A stretch of DNA of 64,000 nucleotides, from NCBI RefSeq assembly GCF_036182465.1, contig NZ_CP108081.1:8928001-8992000 (forward strand), in the 5' to 3' direction. Under the pieces are notes generated by a model. It made no database searches, was not told the DNA's origin, and worked only from the letters and a program-made list of their open reading frames with translations. A program made the position numbers and the translations under genes. The stretch is from Streptomyces sp. NBC_00258 (GTDB lineage Bacteria > Actinomycetota > Actinomycetes > Streptomycetales > Streptomycetaceae). Positions 27,212 through 34,358 of the stretch are shown here, in pieces (position 1 is the stretch's first letter; every line of letters begins with the position of its first letter).

Positions 27212-29299
27212 TCAGCGCTGGGCTGCGGCGATCGATTCCCGGGCGACGTTCGCGACGTTCTCGGCAGTGAACCCGAACTCCTGGAAGAGCACCTTGCCGT
27301 CGGCCGAAGCACCGAAGTGCTCCAGGGAAACGATGCGGCCGGCGTCCCCCACGTACTTGTGCCAGGTGAGACCGATACCGGCCTCGACCGCGACCCGTGC
27401 CCTCACGTTCGGCGGCAGGACGCTGTCCCGGTACCCCTGGTCCTGCTCCTCGAACCACTCCACGGAGGGCATGGACACGACCCTGGTCGGGGTGCCCGCG
27501 GCCTCCAGCTGCTCACGTGCGTCGACGGCCACGTGCACCTCGGAACCGGTCGCGATGAGAACGACCTCCGGGGTCCCGGTGGACGCCTCGAAGAGCACGT
27601 AACCACCCTTCGCCGCGTCCTCGTTGGCCTCGTACGTCGGTACGCCCTGACGAGTCAGCGCGAGGCCGTGCGGGGCACCCTTGCCGAAGACCTTGGTGTA
27701 GCGCCTGAGGATCTCGCGCCAGGCGATCGCGGTCTCGTTGGCGTCCGCCGGACGGACGACGTTGAGGCCCGGAATGGCGCGCAGCGAGGCGAGGTGCTCG
27801 ACCGGCTGGTGCGTCGGGCCGTCCTCTCCAAGACCGATGGAGTCGTGGGTCCACACGTACGTCACCGGCAGGTGCATCAGCGCGGACAGGCGGACCGCGT
27901 TGCGCATGTAGTCGGAGAACACCAGGAAGGTGCCGCCGTAGATACGGGTGTTGCCGTGCAGCGCGATGCCGTTCATCTCCGCGGCCATGGAGTGCTCGCG
28001 GATACCGAAGTGGATCGTGCGCCCGTACGGGTTCGCCTCCGGCAGCGGGTTGTCCGCCGGGAGGAACGACGAGGTCTTGTCGATCGTCGTGTTGTTCGAG
28101 CCCGCCAGGTCGGCCGAGCCGCCCCACAGCTCGGGGATGACCGCGCCGAGCGCCTGGAGCACCTTGCCGGAGGCCGCACGCGTGGCGACGCCCTTGCCCG
28201 CCTCGAAGACCGGGAGCTTCTCCTCCCAGCCGGTGGGCAGCTCGGTCGCGGCGATGCGGTCGAACTCGGCGGCACGCTCGGCGTTGCCGTCGCGCCACTC
28301 CTGGAACGACTTCTCCCACTCCGCCTTGGCCTGACGGCCGCGCTCGCCCAGCGCGCGCGTGTGGGTGATGACCTCGTCGGAGACCTCGAAAGCCTTCTCC
28401 GGGTCGAAGCCCAGCACACGCTTCGTGGCCGCGACCTCGTCGTCGCCGAGCGCCGAGCCGTGCGCGGCCTCGGTGTTCTGCGCGTTCGGGGCCGGCCAGG
28501 CGATGATCGAGCGCATCGCGATGAACGACGGCTTGTCGGTCACCAGCTTCGCGGCCTCGATGGCGTCGTAGAGCGCGTGCGGGTCGAGGTCGCCGTCCGG
28601 CTTCGGGGCCACGCGCTGCACGTGCCAGCCGTACGCCTCGTACCGCTTGACCGTGTCCTCGGAGACGGCCGTCTCGGTGTCGCCCTCGATCGAGATGTGG
28701 TTGTCGTCCCACAGCAGGATCAGGTTGCCCAGCTGCTGGTGGCCGGCCATGGAGGACGCCTCCGCGGAGATGCCCTCCTGGAGGCAGCCGTCACCGGCGA
28801 TCGCGTAGATGAAGTGGTCGAACGGGGAGGTGCCCTGGGCCGCCTCCGGGTCGAACAGACCACGCTCGTAGCGGGCGGCCATGGCCATGCCCACCGCGTT
28901 GGCGACACCCTGGCCGAGCGGCCCGGTGGTGGTCTCCACGCCGGGGGTGTGCCCGTACTCCGGGTGGCCCGGGGTGCGGGAGCCCCACGTCCTGAAGGAC
29001 TTCAGGTCGTCCAGCTCCAGACCGAAGCCGGCCAGGTAGAGCTGGGTGTAGAGGGTCAGGGACGAATGACCGGCTGACAGCACGAAGCGGTCGCGGCCGG
29101 TCCAGTCGGGGTCCGCCGGATCGTGCCGCATCACCTTCTGGAAGAGGGTGTAGGCGGCGGGCGCCAGGCTCATCGCCGTACCCGGATGGCCGTTGCCGAC
29201 CTTCTGTACGGCGTCGGCGGCCAGGATGCGGGCGGTGTCGACGGCCCGCTGGTCCAATTCGGTCCACTCGAGGTCTGTTGTGGTCGGCTTGGTGCTCAC
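27212..29299 (-). CDS. tkt: Transketolase
   Basis: Thiamine-diphosphate enzyme moving two-carbon units between sugar phosphates; also links the pathway to glycolysis. The 695 residues include VGNGHPGTAMSLAP, the ThDP-binding run from GDGCLQEGISAEA to DDNHISIEGDT, and HDSIGLGEDGPTHQP. The GTG start has GGAG about 15 nt upstream. It is first in the operon tkt-tal-zwf-opcA-pgl and divergent from ctaB. Confidence 0.97.
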   Translation of the reverse strand: MSTKPTTTDLEWTELDQRAVDTARILAADAVQKVGNGHPGTAMSLAPAAYTLFQKVMRHDPADPDWTGRDRFVLSAGHSSLTLYTQLYLAGFGLELDDLKSFRTWGSRTPGHPEYGHTPGVETTTGPLGQGVANAVGMAMAARYERGLFDPEAAQGTSPFDHFIYAIAGDGCLQEGISAEASSMAGHQQLGNLILLWDDNHISIEGDTETAVSEDTVKRYEAYGWHVQRVAPKPDGDLDPHALYDAIEAAKLVTDKPSFIAMRSIIAWPAPNAQNTEAAHGSALGDDEVAATKRVLGFDPEKAFEVSDEVITHTRALGERGRQAKAEWEKSFQEWRDGNAERAAEFDRIAATELPTGWEEKLPVFEAGKGVATRAASGKVLQALGAVIPELWGGSADLAGSNNTTIDKTSSFLPADNPLPEANPYGRTIHFGIREHSMAAEMNGIALHGNTRIYGGTFLVFSDYMRNAVRLSALMHLPVTYVWTHDSIGLGEDGPTHQPVEHLASLRAIPGLNVVRPADANETAIAWREILRRYTKVFGKGAPHGLALTRQGVPTYEANEDAAKGGYVLFEASTGTPEVVLIATGSEVHVAVDAREQLEAAGTPTRVVSMPSVEWFEEQDQGYRDSVLPPNVRARVAVEAGIGLTWHKYVGDAGRIVSLEHFGASADGKVLFQEFGFTAENVANVARESIAAAQR

Positions 29300-29660
29300 C
29301 CTGGGTCAGGGCTCCTCTCCACATGTTCCACATGTCGAATGCCGGTGCACGTCGCGCCCACCGGCTCGCTGTCGAGCCTACCCCCGTAGGAACGCGCATT
29401 TTTTCGAGTCATTCCAGACTGACGGGACTCTCCCTCTTCCGCCTCCCGACCGGCGCGTTCCGTGTTCGGCAAGTGAATACGGAGCCGCTCATCCGACTGC
29501 TCAACGCAATGCCGATCAGTCCTGCCCGGAGGCCTTTCAACACGACCCGACCCCCGCGAAGGCCGGGGTCTGGGCAACGTCTACAGTGGCGTGGTACGCG
29601 CGAGCCTTTACCGGGAGTTCACACCCGGAGCTCGCTGAAATGTCTCTGTCAGGGGTGTGC
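29300..29660. other. Divergent intergenic region tkt/ctaB
   Basis: No gene seen. On the minus strand GGAAT-N17-GTT (29415-29391) resembles the SigR-type promoter pattern, and TAGGCT (about 29375-29380) resembles a vegetative -10 for tkt. On the plus strand TACAGT at 29583-29588 could be a ctaB -10. CCCCCGCGAAGGCCGGGG at 29551-29568 can form a short hairpin. Confidence 0.35.
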
Positions 29661-30620
29661 GTGACGGCCGTTGAATCCCGTCCTGCGGGAGTGCTCGGGA
29701 CGAGTCAGGGCGCGAAGCGGGGCACGAACCACCGGCCGTTCTGGGCTCGGGTCAAGGCGTTCGTCGCTCTCACCAAGCCGCGGATCATCGAGCTGCTGCT
29801 GATCACCACCGTTCCGGTGATGTTCCTCGCGCAGCAGGGCGTGCCCGACCTGAAGCTGGTGCTCCTCACCTGTGTCGGCGGCTACCTCTCCGCGGGCGGA
29901 GCCAACGCCCTGAACATGTACATCGACCGTGACATCGACGCGCTCATGGAGCGCACCGCACAGCGTCCACTGGTCACCGGCATGGTCAGCCCACGCGAGT
30001 GCCTCGCCTTCGGCATCACGCTCGCGGTCGTCTCGACGCTGCTGTTCGGACTCGCCGTCAACTGGCTGTCCGCGTGGCTGTCGCTCGGAGCGCTCCTCTT
30101 CTACGTCGTCGTCTACACGATGATCCTCAAGCGTCGTACCTCTCAGAACATCGTCTGGGGCGGTATCGCCGGCTGCCTTCCGGTGCTCATCGGCTGGTCG
30201 TCCGTCACGAACTCCATGTCGTGGGCGCCGATCATCCTCTTCCTCGTCATGTTCTTCTGGACGCCGCCGCACTACTGGCCGCTCTCCATGAAGGTCAAGG
30301 CGGACTACGCGCGCGTGGGCGTTCCGATGCTGCCGGTCATCGCCTCCAACAAGGTCGTCGCGCGGCAGATCGTCCTCTACAGCTGGGCCATGGTCGCCGT
30401 CTCCCTGCTCCTGACGCCGCTCGGCTACACGGGCTGGTTCTACACGGTCGTCGCCGTCGTGACCGGCGGCTTCTGGCTCTGGGAAGCACACGGGCTGCAG
30501 ACCCGGGCCAAGGACGGCGCCGTGGGCGCCAAGCTGAAAGAGATGCGCCTCTTCCACTGGTCCATCACTTACGTGTCGCTGCTGTTCGTGGCGGTCGCGG
30601 TGGACCCGTTCCTCCGCTGA
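29661..30620 (+). CDS. ctaB: Haem O synthase (protohaem IX farnesyltransferase)
   Basis: UbiA-family membrane prenyltransferase that farnesylates haem b to haem O for cytochrome oxidase. Motifs in the 319 residues: KPRIIELLLITTVPVM, the Asp-rich NMYIDRDIDALMERTAQRPL, and the second Asp-type loop around YTMILKRRTSQNIVWGG; about eight hydrophobic helices follow. The GTG at 29661 with AGGGG 5 nt upstream is preferred; GTG at 29655 or ATG at 29640 (MSLSGVC) would also be in frame. ctaA, the next enzyme, lies 2.6 kb away on the other strand. Confidence 0.95.
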   Translation: MTAVESRPAGVLGTSQGAKRGTNHRPFWARVKAFVALTKPRIIELLLITTVPVMFLAQQGVPDLKLVLLTCVGGYLSAGGANALNMYIDRDIDALMERTAQRPLVTGMVSPRECLAFGITLAVVSTLLFGLAVNWLSAWLSLGALLFYVVVYTMILKRRTSQNIVWGGIAGCLPVLIGWSSVTNSMSWAPIILFLVMFFWTPPHYWPLSMKVKADYARVGVPMLPVIASNKVVARQIVLYSWAMVAVSLLLTPLGYTGWFYTVVAVVTGGFWLWEAHGLQTRAKDGAVGAKLKEMRLFHWSITYVSLLFVAVAVDPFLR

Positions 30621-30634
30621 CCCCCGGCTGAGGG

Positions 30635-30658
30635 CCCCGCGCCCCCAAGGGCGCGGGG
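30635..30658 (+). terminator. ctaB terminator, member of the GCGCGGGGAAC repeat family
   Basis: CCCCGCGCCC and GGGCGCGGGG form a perfect 10-bp stem with a CCAA loop, followed by AACGGCG. The right arm is the same sequence as the dispersed repeats at 31106 and 57521-57695. Confidence 0.7.
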
Positions 30659-30727
30659 AACGGCGAGTGGCCAACCCCACGCACCACCCCCGTCGCCAGT
30701 GGATCTACCCGTCGGTAGCATCCTGGT

Positions 30728-31084
30728 ATGGCAGACACCCAGCAGGTTGACGAGGGCGCGGGCGCCAAGCAGGACGCCAAGGCCGAGCGCCGGGCGGCGA
30801 AGCTCGCCAAGCAGATCTCCTCCTTCGCGCAGGCCCACGGCGGCGCCGAGGGACAGATCGCGTACATCGGCCAGAAGGGCGCCCGGATCGTCCTCGTCGG
30901 CGAGGACGGCGGCTGGGGCGACCTCGTGGCACCCACCTTCGCCATCGCCGAACAGGCCGTGAAGAAGTCCGGCATCACCGCCCACGACGACTTCGACGGC
31001 GAGTTCGCGAACAAGGTCAAGACGGGCCCGTACGAGTGGACCCGCATGGCAGGCATCCAGATCGGCGGCCCCACTAACAACTGA
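30728..31084 (+). CDS. Conserved actinobacterial protein, function unknown
   Basis: Small soluble protein of 118 residues, no signal or membrane segment. The N-terminus (to about 35) is charged and Lys/Ala-rich; the rest, with GQIAYIGQKGARIVLVGEDG and a C-terminal YEWTRMAGIQIGG, looks like a small folded beta/alpha domain. It follows ctaB but is separated by a terminator-like hairpin. I do not recognise a function. Confidence 0.75.
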   Translation: MADTQQVDEGAGAKQDAKAERRAAKLAKQISSFAQAHGGAEGQIAYIGQKGARIVLVGEDGGWGDLVAPTFAIAEQAVKKSGITAHDDFDGEFANKVKTGPYEWTRMAGIQIGGPTNN

Positions 31085-31095
31085 CGCCAACCCCA

Positions 31096-31125
31096 GCGCC
31101 CCAAAGGGGCGCGGGGAACTGCGCG
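31096..31125. repeat. Dispersed repeat GGGGCGCGGGGAACTGCGCG
   Basis: GCGCCCC-AAA-GGGGCGC hairpin running into GGGGAACTGCGCG, identical in its core to the 57.5-57.7 kb copies. It probably also terminates the preceding gene. Confidence 0.65.
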
Positions 31126-31305
31126 CCCAGCCACAACCGGCCCGCACGTCGGAACAAGCGGCACCCCCACCCGCAGCCCTCCAACCCGCACCCACCCGCA
31201 AAACCCACGGAGCGCTTCGCACGGGGTGTGGGTGCCCAACACCTGACACCCGGTTCACCCGTTAGGCCCTTCAATAAAGGCAGGGCCCATTCGCGGGGAG
31301 TCCGG

Positions 31306-32412
31306 ATGATCGAAACGCCGTCGCTGGTGGATCAGTACTGCCACGGCGTGCTGCGGACGGAGCTGGGTCTCGGCACCTTCGAGGCCCACCTCGCCCGGGG
31401 CGAGGGCCCACCCGCCGCCGGGACCACGTTCTTCGACACACAGACGGGCTTCGCCGTACGCCGCTGGTGTCCGCCCCTGCTGGGCCTTGAGCCCCACTGC
31501 CCACCCGCCCGCTACCTCGCGCGACGCCGGGAACTCGGCGTCCTGGAGGCGGGGCGCAGGCTGCTGCGGGGGAGCGGGATCACGACCTATCTGGTCGACA
31601 CCGGTCTGCCGGGCGATCTGACGGGGCCCGGCGAGATGGCCTCGACGGGAGCCGCGCACGCCCACGAGATCGTCCGGCTGGAGCCGCTCGCCGAGCAGGT
31701 CGCCGACACCTCCGGAACCGTCGACTCGTTCCTCGCCAACCTCGCCGAGTCGGTGCACGGGGCGGCCGCGAACGCCGTGGCCTTCACCTCGGTGGCGGGC
31801 TTACGGCACGGACTGGCGCTCGCGCCCGAACCGCCCGGGCCGGGAGAGGTGCGCGGCGCGGCGGGGCGGTGGCTGGCCGGGCGCCGGGTGGGCGGCGAAC
31901 TGAGCGATCCGGTCCTGCTCAGGCATCTCCTGTGGATCGCGGTCGCCTCCGGCCTGCCGCTCCAGTTGCACGCGGGGCTCGGCGAGCCCGGCCTGCGCAT
32001 CGACCGCAACGACCCGGTCCTGCTCACCGACTTCGCCCGTGCGACGGCCGGCCTCGGCACGGACCTGGTCCTGCTGCACGGCTACCCGTACCACCGCCAC
32101 GCGGCGCATCTCGCGGGGGTCTTCCCGCATGTGTACGCCGATCTGGGCGCCGCCCTCGTCCGTACCGGGGCCCGCGCCTCCGCCGTCCTCTCCGAGATCC
32201 TGGAGCTCGCCCCCTTCGGCAAGCTCCTCTTCTCCAGTGGCGCACATGGTCTGCCCGAACTCCATGTGGTCGGAGCACGTCTCTTCCGTGAGGCGCTCGC
32301 CAAGGTGCTCGGCACCTGGGTGGCCGAGGGCGCATGGTCGCTGACCGACGCGCAACGGGTGGCGGGGCTCATCGCGGCGGGAAACGCGCGACGGGTGTAC
32401 GGGGTGGAGTGA
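31306..32412 (+). CDS. Amidohydrolase_2-type metal-dependent hydrolase
   Basis: TIM-barrel hydrolase of unknown substrate, 368 residues. Metal-ligand-like motifs at strand ends: LQLHAGLGEPGL, LLHGYPYHRHAAHLAG, VYADLGAALV and LLFSSGAHGLPELHVVGA, the order seen in amidohydrolase family 2. The usual N-terminal HxH is replaced by VDQYCHGV. The ATG follows GGGGAG. The 3' end, including the stop codon, is part of a 23-bp tandem duplication. Confidence 0.82.
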   Translation: MIETPSLVDQYCHGVLRTELGLGTFEAHLARGEGPPAAGTTFFDTQTGFAVRRWCPPLLGLEPHCPPARYLARRRELGVLEAGRRLLRGSGITTYLVDTGLPGDLTGPGEMASTGAAHAHEIVRLEPLAEQVADTSGTVDSFLANLAESVHGAAANAVAFTSVAGLRHGLALAPEPPGPGEVRGAAGRWLAGRRVGGELSDPVLLRHLLWIAVASGLPLQLHAGLGEPGLRIDRNDPVLLTDFARATAGLGTDLVLLHGYPYHRHAAHLAGVFPHVYADLGAALVRTGARASAVLSEILELAPFGKLLFSSGAHGLPELHVVGARLFREALAKVLGTWVAEGAWSLTDAQRVAGLIAAGNARRVYGVE

Positions 32413-32432
32413 GACGGGTGTACGGGGTGGAG
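32390..32432 (+). repeat. 23-bp tandem duplication across a stop codon
   Basis: GACGGGTGTACGGGGTGGAG occurs at 32390-32409 and again at 32413-32432, followed by TGA and CGA respectively. The first copy encodes the last residues and stop of the amidohydrolase; the second is non-coding. Confidence 0.85.
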
Positions 32433-32453
32433 CGAGCTGTACAGACTGTGCAT

Positions 32454-33203
32454 ATGACACGCAGCGACGCGACCGACCGGCTCCTCGACCGCTTCCGTAC
32501 CGAACTGCGCGATCTCGCCCCGGCTGCCGTGTGGGCACACGGCTCGCTCGGCGGGGGCGACTACCGGGAGGGCATCAGCGACCTGGATCTGATCGTGGTC
32601 CTGGACGGCCCGATCAGGGCGAGGACGCTCTGGACGGTGGCCCGGCTGCACGCCCGTCTGCGCGCCGAACCGCTCGTCGCCAAGCTCCACTGCAGCTATC
32701 TGACGCGCGGCACGGTGGACGGCGCCGACCGGCGGCACCTCACGTGGGCGCACGAGCAGCTCTTCAAACGGACGGTCACACCGGTGACCCGGCGCGAGCT
32801 GCACACCTTCGGGCTGGTCCTGGAGGGGGAGCCGCCCGGGCGCCTGCTGCCGCCGGTGACGGACGACGAGCTGGCCGAGTTCGTCGTCCGGGACCAGCGG
32901 GACTTCTGGCGACGGCAGGTGGACCGGGCCGGCAACTGGACCCAGGACGTCTGGGTGGATCTGGGGCTCGTCACCCACGCCCGTGCCACGGTCACGCTGA
33001 AGGACGGGCGGCTGATCACCAAGCGGGAGGCACTCGAACTGTTGCCCGGTCTCGGCGCGCCCGTCGAACTGGTCGCGGACGTCAGGCGGCGACGGTACGA
33101 GGAGCCCGGGGCACCGGTACAGGAGTGGACGGACCGCAGAGCGGAGCTGACCCGCGGCTACCTCGGCCCGGCGATCGACCGCCTGGTGGCCGCGTACGAA
33201 TGA
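32454..33203 (+). CDS. Nucleotidyltransferase-domain protein
   Basis: 249-residue protein of the DNA polymerase beta-like nucleotidyltransferase superfamily. HGSLGGGDYREGISDLDLIV contains the GS and metal-binding DxD catalytic pattern. The remainder is mainly helical with RDFWRRQVDRAGNWTQDVWV, similar to aminoglycoside nucleotidyltransferase-like proteins. The true substrate (small molecule, nucleic acid or protein) is unknown. It starts 41 nt after the amidohydrolase gene; no good ribosome binding site is visible. Confidence 0.8.
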   Translation: MTRSDATDRLLDRFRTELRDLAPAAVWAHGSLGGGDYREGISDLDLIVVLDGPIRARTLWTVARLHARLRAEPLVAKLHCSYLTRGTVDGADRRHLTWAHEQLFKRTVTPVTRRELHTFGLVLEGEPPGRLLPPVTDDELAEFVVRDQRDFWRRQVDRAGNWTQDVWVDLGLVTHARATVTLKDGRLITKREALELLPGLGAPVELVADVRRRRYEEPGAPVQEWTDRRAELTRGYLGPAIDRLVAAYE

Positions 33204-33261
33204 CCTGCGCGTGGCCGACGGGGCGCGTGACTCACGTGACGCGGACTCGCGTGACCTGCGC

Positions 33262-33285
33262 GTCGCTCACGCGCGCGTGAGCGAC
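33262..33285. terminator. 24-bp perfect palindrome at the ctaA 3' end
   Basis: GTCGCTCACGCG followed by its exact complement. It overlaps the last ctaA codons and stop, between convergent genes, and could terminate both. Upstream, GTGAC occurs three times in 40 nt. Confidence 0.55.
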
Positions 33286-34274
33286 GACTGCGTGGACTGG
33301 GCGGGCAGATCCGCCACGACCTCCGGCCGTTCCCGCAGCGCCAGCAGGACGCGGAGCGTGGCGATCCAGACCAGGCAGGAACCGAACATGTGAAGGCCGA
33401 CCAGGACCTCCGGAAGGTCGGTGAAGTACTGGACGTACCCGATGCCGCCCTGCGCGAGGAGGACCAGGAACAGGTCGCGGGTGCGCTGCAGGGGCCCCTT
33501 GGGCGCGTCGACGGCCCTCAGGACGAACCACAGGGCGAAGGCCAGCGTCACCACGATCCAGGCCAGCACGGCATGCAGCTTGGTGACGTTCTCCCAGTTC
33601 AGCGGGATGCGCTCGACCTCGCTCGAGTCGCCCGCGTGCGGGCCCGCGCCGGTGACGACCGTACCCACCGCGATCAGCAGGACGGTGACGGCGACGAGGA
33701 TCCACGCCATCTGCTGCACAGGCCTGCCGACCAGCGGGCGCGGAGCGTCGTCGCCCTCGCGGGTGCGCTGCCACATCACCGTGGCGACGGCGATCAGGGC
33801 GGTGGAGAGGAGGAAGTGGGCGGCGACCGTGTACGGGTTGAGGCCCACGAGGACGACGACCCCGCCGAGGACCGCGTTGCCCATGACGACCCAGAACTGC
33901 GCCCAGCCGAGCCGGGTGAGGCTGCGCCGGTAGGGCTTCTGCGAGCGCGCGGCGATGATCGCCCAGCCGACCGCGGCACACAGGACGTACGTCAGCATGC
34001 GGTTGCCGAACTCGATCACACCGTGCACGCCCATCGCGCTCGTGGTGGTGAGCGAGTCGTCGGTGCACTTGGGCCAGGTCGGGCAGCCGAGCCCCGAGCC
34101 GGTCAGCCGGACGGCGCCTCCGGTGACCACGATCAGTACCGCCATGACGAGCGCGGCGAGGGCGGCGCGCTGGACCGTCCGGGGTGACGGGGTCCAGCGT
34201 TCGGCGATGAAGGCGAGCGGGTTGCGCACGGCTTGGGCGGCATCGGCTCGGGTCACGTTTGGCACGGGCTCCAT
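33267..34274 (-). CDS. ctaA: Haem A synthase
   Basis: Oxidises the C8 methyl of haem O to the formyl group of haem A for aa3 oxidase. The 335-residue, eight-helix COX15/CtaA protein has the conserved histidines in GVHGVIEFGNRML, TVAAHFLLS, KLHAVLAW and LVGLHMFGS, plus the extracytoplasmic Cys pair in GSGLGCPTWPKC. Start MEPVPNVTRAD is preferred for homology; an in-frame ATG 21 nt upstream (MHKPRPS) is possible. It pairs functionally with ctaB. Confidence 0.95.
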   Translation of the reverse strand: MEPVPNVTRADAAQAVRNPLAFIAERWTPSPRTVQRAALAALVMAVLIVVTGGAVRLTGSGLGCPTWPKCTDDSLTTTSAMGVHGVIEFGNRMLTYVLCAAVGWAIIAARSQKPYRRSLTRLGWAQFWVVMGNAVLGGVVVLVGLNPYTVAAHFLLSTALIAVATVMWQRTREGDDAPRPLVGRPVQQMAWILVAVTVLLIAVGTVVTGAGPHAGDSSEVERIPLNWENVTKLHAVLAWIVVTLAFALWFVLRAVDAPKGPLQRTRDLFLVLLAQGGIGYVQYFTDLPEVLVGLHMFGSCLVWIATLRVLLALRERPEVVADLPAQSTQSSLTRA

Positions 34275-34358
34275 GCTAGGCCGGGGTTTGTGCATGAATT
34301 CACGCGGGGTGAGCATGTCCGGACAGATCGCGTGCCCGGCTCTTGGACCGGACGAAGG

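Noticed and set aside
29296..29577. 93-codon minus-strand frame between tkt and ctaB
   Set aside because: Low-complexity composition, lies over the divergent promoter region, no ribosome site.
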